This document shows positions 7,939-15,854 of a stretch of 64,000 bases of DNA, one piece after another. Below the pieces are notes generated by a model. It ran no database searches and had not been told where the DNA came from. It worked only from the letters and a program-made list of their open reading frames with translations. The DNA comes from Butyrivibrio sp. GTDB taxonomy: Bacteria; Bacillota; Clostridia; Lachnospirales; Lachnospiraceae. A program made the translations under genes and the position numbers. The stretch spans positions 28,720 to 92,719 of the forward strand of contig SVGC01000001.1 of NCBI GenBank assembly GCA_015056495.1, written 5' to 3'. How positions within the stretch are numbered: position 1 is the first letter of the stretch; every line of letters begins with the position of its first letter.

Positions 7939-10419
7939 TTACGGTGTAGTTGTCTGGGTGTCGCTGCCAGTTGAATCAGTTGTATCTGATGGAGCAGTGC
8001 CGCCCATGTTGCCATTCATCTGACCATTGCCACCCATGCCGCCTCGCATGCCGCCGCCTTGGCCACCGCCAAAGCCCATGGTAGCTGAGCCGTTAGTTGC
8101 ATTGATGTCGTCGGCAGTAATCTCACCAGACTGGTCTCCGGATGAGAAAGTATATGTTTCGCCTGAGACAAGGGCATCAGAAGAGTATGTGACTACGTTT
8201 GCAGATTTTGTCAGTGTAAAGGATGCTACTTCACTGCCATTAGAATCAGTAATTGTAATGGTTTCACCAGCTGATATTGTCTCATCAAATACATATGTGA
8301 TTGTCTGCTGAGTTGAAGAACTATCAGCATTTTCAAGCATTCCTGACATTCCGATTGCTGTAACGGTACCACCATTTATTATAAAGATTCCCTGATTTTC
8401 TGTGCCGATATCTATTGCGGCATTCATTGAATTCTCAGGACCATCAACGTATACAGTACCGCCATTGATAGTCAGGTTCTTATTGGAATCAAGTCCATCG
8501 CCATCAGCATCTACATAAATGTTACCGCCGTTGATTGTGATATCCGGATCTGAAGTAGAAGATGAAGCATTGAATCCATCATCAGAAGATACTACGTTGA
8601 TATCTCCACCATTAACTGTGATAGTTGCGCCTTCTATACCTTCATAACTGTCTTCAATATTGATAGTGCCATCATTTATTGTAAGTGCTGTATCTGAGTG
8701 AACGCCATCATCACCGGAAGTAATTGTAAATGTGCCTCCATCGATTGTTACATCACTTGTACCGTGGATAGCATCATCAGCAGAATCTATTACAAATGTA
8801 CCACCTGAAATTGTCATTAAGCCTTCTGCTTTAATAGCTTTCTGGCTGACAGCATTGGAATCAGCATCGGTTGTACTTTCCATTTCTCCAAACATACCGC
8901 CGCCAAAGCCGCCCTGGCCACGTGTGAAACCACCTGCTGAGGCTGTACTGTCAGTTGAATCTGATGTAGTATCTGTTGCATCAGTACTCTGACTTGTTGT
9001 CTGGTCATCAGAAGGAGCAGTGCCTTGAGCCATGTCAGGAGCCTGTCCGTCAGAAGGAGCAGCGGCGCCAGTCATGTCAGGAGCCTGTCCATCAGAAGGA
9101 GCAGCAGCGCCATTCATGTCAGGAGCCTGTCCGTCAGTAGGAGCAGCGACGCCAGCCATGTCAGGAGCCTGTCCATCAGTAGGAGCAGCGGCGCCATTCA
9201 TGTCAGGAGCTTGTCCATCAGTAGGAGCAGCACCTTCAGTCGTGTCAGTACTCTGTGTATCAGATGTAGTGTCTGAAGACTGTGAATCAGTTGTAGTGCT
9301 TGAACTATCAGTTCCCTGGTTCTGCATCTGTCCAAAACCTCCGCCCATGCGGCCACCCATTTCACCGCCCATGGTCTCTGTCTGTTTCTCTACAGAAGCA
9401 GATCCGTCACCAGTAAATATGTCAAAATAGCCATCAGCAATATCCAGTGTTCCATCTGACTGGATTGCATCTCCGTAAGAATCTATATCAAAAGTACCTG
9501 AAGCGATGGAGAGAGCAGTACCAGCCTTTATACCATCATTTGCAGATACGAGATTTAATGTAACATCACTGATTGTCAGAACTTCTTTTGACTGAATACC
9601 ATTGTTTATATAACCATATACATTGAGGGTTCCAGATCCGATAATGCTCAGGCTGCTTTTTGCCATGATCGTAGCCTTCTGACTGTTGGAAAATCCTTCA
9701 TCAGTAGACTCTTCAGATGACTCAGCTGTAGAAGAATCACTAGTTGTTGTCTCGTCTGTAGTTTCTTCTGAAGTAGATGAATCACTAGAAGATGAATCAC
9801 TTGTTGTCTGATCAGCTTCAGTAGTGTCATTGCTGGTATCAGTCTCTGCAGACTCAGTATCCGTAGCACTATCAGCTTCAGTAGAGTCTACTGTGGTCTC
9901 ATCAGTTGTAGTAGTTGTAGCGCTTGCAGAATTTGCTTCCTGTGTTGCTGTCTTTGCAGCCTCGTAAGTCTCTTCAGTTCCGCTTGTAAGGGTGTTTTCA
10001 GTGCCTTCCATTACATAGATCGTTGCGCTTGAAGCATATTCGATGTAAATAGCATCTTTTTCACTGTTAGTAATTGTTACACCGTTTAAGATGATCACTA
10101 CGTTCTGGTTTTCAGCTTCTACCTTGATCCTGCCTTCTGTAAGTGTTCCGCTGAAAGAATAAGTACCACCGGATGTAATGACTACATCATTGTCTTCAAC
10201 TGTGACTCCATCGCCATCTACAGTTGTACCACTGTCAGAAAGAGTAACTGTGGCAGTAACATTTGTTAAATCCACATCGCTGGATGAAGTAGCTACAACA
10301 GTAGCACTTTCAGTAGAAACTGTGGAAGTGCTTGTTCCACAACCTGATATTACAATTGCAATGGCCATGGTCATTGCAAGACCTATACTCATTTTTGATT
10401 TCATTTTCTTGTTGATCAT
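7939..10419 (-). CDS. Carbohydrate-binding (DUF4353-type) beta-helix lipoprotein
   Basis: An 826-residue exported lipoprotein. The signal peptide ends in lipobox VISGC, with the lipid Cys at 27. A Ser/Thr/Glu-rich linker follows. The folded parts are parallel beta-helix repeats (GGTYSFSGTLTEGRIKVEA; SGGTFVIDSADDAIHGTSDV; NGGDINVVSSDDGFNASS) of the DUF4353 family, whose best-known member, Cthe_2159 of Clostridium thermocellum, binds cellulose and pectic acid. A low-complexity block of five 14-residue units (APTDGQAPDM type) splits the helix. The C-terminus is rich in Gly-Gly-Met. The ATG at 10419 lies after GGAGAGG; a TTG 15 bp upstream overlaps that site. Likely surface glycan binding; no catalytic site recognised. 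Confidence 0.8.
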   Translation of the reverse strand: MINKKMKSKMSIGLAMTMAIAIVISGCGTSTSTVSTESATVVATSSSDVDLTNVTATVTLSDSGTTVDGDGVTVEDNDVVITSGGTYSFSGTLTEGRIKVEAENQNVVIILNGVTITNSEKDAIYIEYASSATIYVMEGTENTLTSGTEETYEAAKTATQEANSASATTTTTDETTVDSTEADSATDTESAETDTSNDTTEADQTTSDSSSSDSSTSEETTDETTTSDSSTAESSEESTDEGFSNSQKATIMAKSSLSIIGSGTLNVYGYINNGIQSKEVLTISDVTLNLVSANDGIKAGTALSIASGTFDIDSYGDAIQSDGTLDIADGYFDIFTGDGSASVEKQTETMGGEMGGRMGGGFGQMQNQGTDSSSTTTDSQSSDTTSDTQSTDTTEGAAPTDGQAPDMNGAAAPTDGQAPDMAGVAAPTDGQAPDMNGAAAPSDGQAPDMTGAAAPSDGQAPDMAQGTAPSDDQTTSQSTDATDTTSDSTDSTASAGGFTRGQGGFGGGMFGEMESTTDADSNAVSQKAIKAEGLMTISGGTFVIDSADDAIHGTSDVTIDGGTFTITSGDDGVHSDTALTINDGTINIEDSYEGIEGATITVNGGDINVVSSDDGFNASSSTSDPDITINGGNIYVDADGDGLDSNKNLTINGGTVYVDGPENSMNAAIDIGTENQGIFIINGGTVTAIGMSGMLENADSSSTQQTITYVFDETISAGETITITDSNGSEVASFTLTKSANVVTYSSDALVSGETYTFSSGDQSGEITADDINATNGSATMGFGGGQGGGMRGGMGGNGQMNGNMGGTAPSDTTDSTGSDTQTTTP
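9034..9243 (-). repeat. 42-bp coding tandem repeat inside the DUF4353 gene
   Basis: Five successive 42-bp units encode variants of APTDGQAPDMNGAA. Synonymous and Ala/Thr/Ser changes occur between units. The segment is an extended, Pro/Asp-rich linker and is a likely spot for length variation between strains. Confidence 0.9.
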
Positions 10420-10836
10420 ATCTCGCCTCTCCAATCTTTTCTAAGTTCAAATATCAAACCTTTTATATTGTTTCTACGTTTATTTTATTGTGGTTACCTA
10501 AAAGCAACCTAAATAAGTGCTTACTATTCTATAAAATTGCGAGAGTTTCGCAGAAACGGATCAATTCGTATCATCAGTCAGGGTCAAAAGTAGCGTTTGG
10601 CTCCTGTATCGAAAAAAGTTAAAACAATTGAAATAATGCTTTATTAATATACAATTTGCAATTAAAATAGTTAAGTATTTGTGTACTTATGAAGATGATT
10701 CGTTACTGATTAAGGACTGAACAGTAACGATGATTCGGAAGGTAATAGGCGCTAGGATATAGTTGTCATTGTTTTGCCTATTTGCAGTATTCATTAAATG
10801 AAATTAGAAGATGCAAAAAAGAATTGTGGAGGTATG
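10420..10836. promoter_or_regulatory. Divergent intergenic region
   Basis: This 417-bp AT-rich gap lies between the divergent lipoprotein and C39-like genes and presumably holds both promoters. The only structure seen is a hairpin GTTACTG...CAGTAAC at 10702-10728. It has the same ends as the MITE at 7692 but almost no interior, so it may be a deleted remnant. No gene was found. Confidence 0.45.
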
Positions 10837-11493
10837 ATGAAAAAGTTATTGAAGATTGTTGGGGGAATCTTAGTATTATTTATCTGTATAGCGGTTGTAT
10901 TGTTGATCATTTCCGGTATTCGTACCGGGCTCACGCAGGATGACTATTCTAAGGTCTATGTCGATGAAAAATACCAGACTCCGATAAAAATAGAAAATAT
11001 AGAAGTGATAACACAGGATATTTCTTGCGGTTATGCGGTGATTGAGATGTTTTCAGCTTGGAATGGCGGCGATATTACAGAAGAAAGCCTGTATGATCAG
11101 TATGGAACCATCATTACATCTACAGGAAAAAAATTCTGTGAAGAGATGAACAAGCAGTTCCCGGAATATAAAACAGAGATGCATAAATATGTAAAAAATA
11201 CAGAGTTCATCGATATCATGTATGAAACACTTGCTTCAGGAAAGCCTGTTCCATTTGAGTGGGCAGCGTTATATGGTGATGAGTGGACATTGCACTATTC
11301 ATTGATAATTGGGGCGGATATTTCGAATGATAAGATAACTGTGGCAAATCCATACGGATATTATGAGGAGCTGACGATAGAAGAGTTGCTGGAAAGAACC
11401 AGTTTTAAAGCCTATGAAGATATGCCTCTGTTTATGAAGATGGGATTTGCTATTGGATTGTTTGAAAAGAATACTATTTATTCAGTTAAATAA
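10837..11493 (+). CDS. Membrane-anchored C39-like (papain-fold) putative peptidase
   Basis: A 218-residue protein with an N-terminal transmembrane or signal segment (KIVGGILVLFICIAVVLLIISG) and an external domain resembling the C39_2/BtrH-like papain-fold family. The putative catalytic Cys64 is in DISCGYAVIEMF and His153 in WTLHYSLIIGA, followed by VANPYGYYEELTIEELLER, the usual family ending with its Asn/Asp. Of two adjacent ATGs (10834 and 10837), the second has better spacing from GGAGG. The substrate is unknown, and such domains include both active peptidases and inactive relatives. It stands alone, between a divergent lipoprotein and a palindromic element. Confidence 0.7.
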   Translation: MKKLLKIVGGILVLFICIAVVLLIISGIRTGLTQDDYSKVYVDEKYQTPIKIENIEVITQDISCGYAVIEMFSAWNGGDITEESLYDQYGTIITSTGKKFCEEMNKQFPEYKTEMHKYVKNTEFIDIMYETLASGKPVPFEWAALYGDEWTLHYSLIIGADISNDKITVANPYGYYEELTIEELLERTSFKAYEDMPLFMKMGFAIGLFEKNTIYSVK

Positions 11494-11513
11494 AGCATAC
11501 TCAACGTTTATAT

Positions 11514-11587
11514 GAGTCACTAAGAACGTATCAAAATGTCTCATTTTGGAACAAATGTGAGACATTTTGATACGTTCCCAATGACTC
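11514..11587. repeat. Palindromic GGGGACGTATCAAA-family element, diverged copy 2
   Basis: A 74-bp palindrome with the same plan as 2659-2728 but altered arms (AAGAACGTATCAAAATGTCTC and its mirror). It lies 20 bp after the C39-like gene stop. Several arm changes appear on both sides, so pairing is retained. Confidence 0.85.
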
Positions 11588-11674
11588 TGTATGACAGATA
11601 AGAATATGCAGATTTTATGAGAAAGTAGTTTAAGAAAAATCTATAGATTTTTGCCATTTTATGTCAAAAATCCT

Positions 11675-11770
11675 GAAAACAAGCCATCTAAAGGCAGCTT
11701 CGCTGCAGGGCTTGTTTTCCTCTTGTATCATTTTCTTACGAAACCCGCAGCCAGTGCGGTTTTCTGTTTG
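11675..11770 (-). repeat. 96-bp structured module, copy 1
   Basis: Read on the minus strand it has a first hairpin (CCGCA/TGCGG), the linker CGTAAGAAAATGATAC (11725-11740), and a two-level hairpin with outer arms GAAAACAAGCC/GGCTTGTTTTC and inner GCAGC-GAA-GCTGC. Modules of the same length lie at 23708-23803 and 26711-26806. Relative to them, four outer-stem and two inner-stem pairs differ with both partners changed together. Confidence 0.8.
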
Positions 11771-11795
11771 AAGTCACAAGAATACATATATTATA

Positions 11796-11998
11796 GAAAT
11801 CCTCACTAGCTGAGGATTTCGAAAGAAAATGATTCTAGTGTCTTGTCTGGATGACAATTTGTTTAATTACTTGTCTGATTCTCAATATGCGTCGTTATAT
11901 TCAATCACCGTAGCCACCGCTACGACTCATTCAGATTCCTAGCCTATTGAGAATAATACTTCGTAATTAAATCAAAAGTCATCAAGACATGACACTAG
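11796..11998 (+). repeat. Structured repeat with 164-bp imperfect palindrome
   Basis: A hairpin AAATCCTCA/TGAGGATTT (11796-11820) leads into the linker CGAAAGAAAATGATTC (11820-11835). A 164-bp segment with imperfect terminal inverted repeats follows: CTAGTGTC...GACACTAG, continuing inward for about 34 bp with roughly seven mismatches. Inside lies a small GTAGC/GCTAC hairpin. The linker and first hairpin match the 96-bp modules, but the second hairpin is replaced by this longer palindrome. No coding frame is evident. Confidence 0.65.
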
Positions 11999-12079
11999 TA
12001 CAGATGTTTTTAAATATCTCGACTATATTATTCTAGGAATATCCACGTGCTGCGTTGTCGTAAACCGTTAATGCCAGCC

Positions 12080-13345
12080 TCATGCCACAGAAATCAGATA
12101 TATCACAACTGCCGCAATAGTGCTGGTCAGACCAACCATAGCTTCGAATACAATCAGTTTCATTCTTTCAGAGATGTTCATGTTGACAGCTCCGCCTGTT
12201 GCATGGAAGAAAGAGCCATGTGGCAGAGAGTCTATTACTGTTGCTCCGGCATGGATCATTGCTCCGGCAGACAATGCGTTGACTCCTTCAGCTGTAAGCA
12301 CTGAAGAGAATGTCTGAGAAGCTACAGTTGCGCCTGCAGTAGTTGAAGCAGTTGCGCCTGCCATGAGTATTCCTGCGATAGGAGCAAGGAGGAAAGCCGG
12401 CATGTTCATAATGTTCAGCAGACTTACCACATCCTGCTGTAATGCTGAAGCCTTGATTATTCCTGCGATAGTACCTGTTCCTAGTAAGAGGATTGATACA
12501 CCTGTAACTTTGCCAAGACCAAATTCAGCATAGCCGGCAAATTTCTTGATGTTTCCAGTTGCAATAGTGCATACAAGGCCGCCAATAGGTAATGCAATCA
12601 TAGGATCGATGGCAATATCAAATATTGGACGAAGAGCAAGGAGTATGATTACTACCAAAGGTCCAAGGATTGCTTTGAAAAATGATGGAAGTTCCTTTGA
12701 TTCTGCCTTTTCCAGATCTGTATCAAGTACTGCAAGACCATCTTTTTTGGATAAAAGATTGGCAATGATAACAGTAACAATAAGTGCACATAAGGCAGGG
12801 ATTATATTTTTCATCATAAGTGAAGTCAGGTCAACGCCAAATGATTCTGAAACAGCTATAGTATTAGGGTTTGGGGAAATGATATTTCCAGCCTTACCAC
12901 CACCTATCATTGCTATCAGAAGTGACTGCTTGTTGTAACCTGCTTCTTTTCCAATAGCCAGTGCGATAGGAGCAACTGTTATAACTGATATATCGATAAA
13001 TACACCAACAGCACAGATTACCATAGTTGCGATGGAAACAGCCAAAAGAGCCCGTTTATTTCCAAGTCTTTTTACAATTACCTGAGCTATTTTTTCAGCA
13101 GCACCAGTCTTTATGAGGGCTCCTGCAAGGATACCGGAAGTCATGATCCTGAGAACTGAAGTTATCATGCTTCCTGCACCGTTCATCATTGTTGTCACAG
13201 TAAGTGTCAGGTCTCCATAAGAACCTATTACTCCGCCTACAAGAGCTCCAAGGATCAAGCTGTATGCAGGATGGAATTTTTTAATGATCAAAATAATGGC
13301 CAGAGCCATTCCTATAATTGCGCCAAGCGTAGTAAAATCGTACAT
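12080..13345 (-). CDS. GntP-family permease (probable glycerate/gluconate-type)
   Basis: A 421-residue secondary transporter with about twelve hydrophobic segments. Family signs include the N-terminal GAIIGMALAIILIIKKFHPAYSLILGALVGG, the conserved internal stretch GGGKAGNIISPNPNTIAVSESFG near residue 150, and the C-terminal ATASTTAGATVASQTFSS and HAGATVIDSLPHGSFFHATGG. It imports sugar acids or hydroxy acids with protons. The gene lies 13 bp after the glycerate kinase gene on the same strand, so D-glycerate is the likely cargo; the family alone would also allow gluconate. RBS AGGAGA. Confidence 0.9.
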   Translation of the reverse strand: MYDFTTLGAIIGMALAIILIIKKFHPAYSLILGALVGGVIGSYGDLTLTVTTMMNGAGSMITSVLRIMTSGILAGALIKTGAAEKIAQVIVKRLGNKRALLAVSIATMVICAVGVFIDISVITVAPIALAIGKEAGYNKQSLLIAMIGGGKAGNIISPNPNTIAVSESFGVDLTSLMMKNIIPALCALIVTVIIANLLSKKDGLAVLDTDLEKAESKELPSFFKAILGPLVVIILLALRPIFDIAIDPMIALPIGGLVCTIATGNIKKFAGYAEFGLGKVTGVSILLLGTGTIAGIIKASALQQDVVSLLNIMNMPAFLLAPIAGILMAGATASTTAGATVASQTFSSVLTAEGVNALSAGAMIHAGATVIDSLPHGSFFHATGGAVNMNISERMKLIVFEAMVGLTSTIAAVVIYLISVA

Positions 13346-13358
13346 TTTATATCTCCTA

Positions 13359-14495
13359 TTATCTCACCTTCATAAGTCTCATAACCTGTTCAGCAGTATC
13401 TGCCAGATTGTTTTTGGCATTTTGGTTATCCATTGCTTCTTCCAGGCTTGTTACGCCGCGTACTATTGGGAAAAAAGCATCTATACCATTTTTATTACAT
13501 TCGGTAGCATCCTTTGTAACGCCGCCTGCAAAAGCAATCACGGTCTTGCCATATTTTTTGGCAAGTCTGGCTACTCCGACAGGTGCCTTGCCCATTGCGG
13601 TCTGGAAATCAAGCATTCCTTCACCTGTTACAACAAGATCTGCGTCCTTTATATAATTCTCGAGTTTTGTTTCCTCAAGAACGATATTGATTCCGGATTG
13701 CAGCTTGGCATTGGTAAATGTCAGGAAAGCAAATCCCATACCACCGGCAGCTCCGGTTCCAGGATATTTTGGATCAGCATTTGGATATTTTTCCCTGGCA
13801 ATAGCAGCGTAGTAGCTGAGCCACTTGTCCATATCCATGATCATTGAAGGAGTTGCGCCTTTCTGTGGTCCGTATACAGCGCTGCAGCCTTCAGTTCCGC
13901 AAAGAGTATTTGTAACATCACAGGCAACCATGAATTCACATTCTTTGAGTTCAGGAATGACATAGTCATCTGTAATTGTTTCAAGGTCTTTCAGCCCCTT
14001 GGCTCCGAATGGGATCTGTTTGCCATAAGAATCTAAAAAGCTATATCCTAAGGCCTGAAGCATTCCGACCCCGCCATCATTGGTAGCGCTACCGCCGATT
14101 CCGACAATGAATCGTCTGCATCCTTTTGCAATGGCATCTTTTATGACTTCGCCAACTCCATAGGTAGTTGCATCTAGTGGATTAAGATCTTTCTTTTGTA
14201 CAAGAGTAATTCCTGCCGCTCCACTCATTTCTATTACAGCAGTCATAGAATCTTTGATTATGCCGTAAGCACAGTTAACGGGACTTCCCAATGGGCCGGT
14301 TACTTGTATTTCATGCCTTTCGCCGTTCATTCCCTCTATAAGTGCCTCTACGGTTCCTTCTCCGCCATCTGCAAGGGGTCTTACATTCACTATTGCATCG
14401 CGGATCACTCGTTTAAATCCTTCAGCAACTGCATAACCTGCTTCAAGGGAAGTCATGCTTCCTTTAAAAGAATCAATAGCTGTTACTACTTTCAT
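13359..14495 (-). CDS. Glycerate kinase (GarK/GlxK family)
   Basis: A 378-residue glycerate kinase of the bacterial type (TIGR00045-like), which phosphorylates D-glycerate, probably to 2-phosphoglycerate. Recognisable segments are the N-terminal VVTAIDSFKGSMTSLEAGYA, ADGGEGTVEALIEG near 42, FIVGIGGSATNDGGVGMLQALGY near 120, DVTNTLCGTEGCSAVYGPQKGA near 195 and VVTGEGMLDFQTAMGKAPVGVA near 285. RBS AGGAGA precedes the ATG. It is the first gene of a two-gene operon with the GntP permease and is divergent from a CdaR-type regulator, forming a compact glycerate uptake and use module. Confidence 0.94.
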   Translation of the reverse strand: MKVVTAIDSFKGSMTSLEAGYAVAEGFKRVIRDAIVNVRPLADGGEGTVEALIEGMNGERHEIQVTGPLGSPVNCAYGIIKDSMTAVIEMSGAAGITLVQKKDLNPLDATTYGVGEVIKDAIAKGCRRFIVGIGGSATNDGGVGMLQALGYSFLDSYGKQIPFGAKGLKDLETITDDYVIPELKECEFMVACDVTNTLCGTEGCSAVYGPQKGATPSMIMDMDKWLSYYAAIAREKYPNADPKYPGTGAAGGMGFAFLTFTNAKLQSGINIVLEETKLENYIKDADLVVTGEGMLDFQTAMGKAPVGVARLAKKYGKTVIAFAGGVTKDATECNKNGIDAFFPIVRGVTSLEEAMDNQNAKNNLADTAEQVMRLMKVR

Positions 14496-14680
14496 AAAGA
14501 ATCTCCTCTCATGTAATAACGTTGATACTGCTTACGCATTTTTGCTAAACAGTAACCAGGCATTTAACTGTTACTTATTCTAGACAAAGATAAGTTTTAA
14601 TGATATGTTACAGATGACATTAATTTATGATTAATTATATCATTTATGTTATACATAACAATTTACGGGAGTTTTGACCA
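14496..14680. promoter_or_regulatory. Divergent control region of the glycerate module
   Basis: The 185-bp gap between the glycerate kinase and regulator genes should hold both promoters. Candidate operators are the spaced inverted repeat AGTAAC/GTTACT (14551-14575) and the palindrome GTTATACATAAC (14648-14659), just upstream of the regulator start. CdaR-type binding is inferred from position only. Confidence 0.45.
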
Positions 14681-15766
14681 ATGATTACTTCTATTTCCAG
14701 AAGCCTTGCACAACAGATAGTCGATACTATCCATGATGTATGCGGGTACAATATAAATTTCATCAATACCAAAGGAATCATCTATGCTTCCAGCGATCCG
14801 GATCGTCTGGAGACTTATCATGAAATAGGTCTGCGGGTTGCAAGCACCGGAGAGACCATTGAGGTAACTTCCAATAAGCAGTATCCCGGCACAAACAAGG
14901 GTATCAACATTCCAATATATTATCACAAAAGAATCATTGCAGTAGTAGGAATATCAGGTGAACCGGCAGAAGTACGTAAATTTGCACATCTTGCTGAGAG
15001 GGTAGCGATACTTCTTTTGCATGAGCAGGAATTGAACGCCCATCATCGTACCATCGATGAAAAGAAGCAGTATCTTATCCGATCCGTGATCAATTCTGAA
15101 TATGATAACCCGGATTATCTGGAGGACTGCTTTAAAGAATTTGCTCTGGATAAGGCAAAAAAGTACAGAGTAGTAATGATCGAGATCAATAAGCGATACA
15201 ATCTCGTTAACAAATCTATGCTTGATCAGGATGTTGAAACGCTGTTCAGCTCTGTTAAAAGCGGAATTTATATTTATAATTATCCAAGTGATTTTATAGG
15301 AATAATCTGTGATGATTCTTTTGCTCAGGAAAAATATCTATTGGAAGCATTTGCCAGAAAACATGCGGCTATCGTCAAGACTGCAGTTGGAAAAGCAACT
15401 ACCATGTATGAATGCGGAGAATCCTATAGCACGGCCAAAAGCGCACTAAGGTACCTTGATCGTGTTGATCTGGATTATGTTGTTTTTGATGACCTGACTT
15501 TGGAGATTCTTTTATCAGCAGTTCCGGCAAAAGTGGTAAATGAGTACAGCTGCAAGATATTGAGCCATCTTGATGAGGATGAAAAAGATTTTTTGAAAGT
15601 ATATTACGACAATGAAATGTCATTGCAGGATACTGCAGATGCCTTGTTTCTGCACAAGAACACGGTGCAGCAGAGATTAAATAAAATAATGGCGAAGACT
15701 GGGAAAAATCCACGTCTTTTCAAAGATGCAGTAGCAATGTATCTGGCTCTGGTGAGCAGTAACTAA
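14681..15766 (+). CDS. CdaR-family carbohydrate diacid regulator
   Basis: A 361-residue regulator. The N-terminal 135 residues are the sugar-diacid recognition domain (SLAQQIVDTIHDVCGYNINFINTKGIIYASSDPDR; TGETIEVTSNKQYPGTNKGINIPIYYHKR). A GGDEF-like middle region follows, and a PucR-type helix-turn-helix ends the protein (LQDTADALFLHKNTVQQRLNKI). In Escherichia coli, CdaR activates glucarate, galactarate and glycerate genes in response to glycerate. Divergence from the glycerate kinase-permease operon makes that operon its probable target. Confidence 0.92.
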   Translation: MITSISRSLAQQIVDTIHDVCGYNINFINTKGIIYASSDPDRLETYHEIGLRVASTGETIEVTSNKQYPGTNKGINIPIYYHKRIIAVVGISGEPAEVRKFAHLAERVAILLLHEQELNAHHRTIDEKKQYLIRSVINSEYDNPDYLEDCFKEFALDKAKKYRVVMIEINKRYNLVNKSMLDQDVETLFSSVKSGIYIYNYPSDFIGIICDDSFAQEKYLLEAFARKHAAIVKTAVGKATTMYECGESYSTAKSALRYLDRVDLDYVVFDDLTLEILLSAVPAKVVNEYSCKILSHLDEDEKDFLKVYYDNEMSLQDTADALFLHKNTVQQRLNKIMAKTGKNPRLFKDAVAMYLALVSSN

Positions 15767-15769
15767 AAA

Positions 15770-15838
15770 TGACCCCAAGGGACGGGGATAAGGGGACATT
15801 TTTGGAAAATGTCCCCTTGACTCCGTCCCCTAGGGTCA
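15770..15838. repeat. 69-bp palindrome, second sequence family
   Basis: A palindrome from TGACCCCAAGGGACGGGG to the mirror CCGTCCCCTAGGGTCA, with AAGGGGACATTTT arms around the centre. It fills the gap between two convergent genes, 3 bp after the upstream stop, so it may terminate both. It differs in sequence from the GGGGACGTATCAAA family but shares GGGGAC runs and position next to stops. Confidence 0.85.
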
Positions 15839-15854
15839 TATTGTTTAGTTGTAA

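Noticed and set aside
9020..9440. Plus-strand Ser/Pro-rich reading frames opposite the DUF4353 gene
   Set aside because: They mirror the 42-bp coding repeats and lack ribosome-binding sites; the minus-strand gene explains the region.
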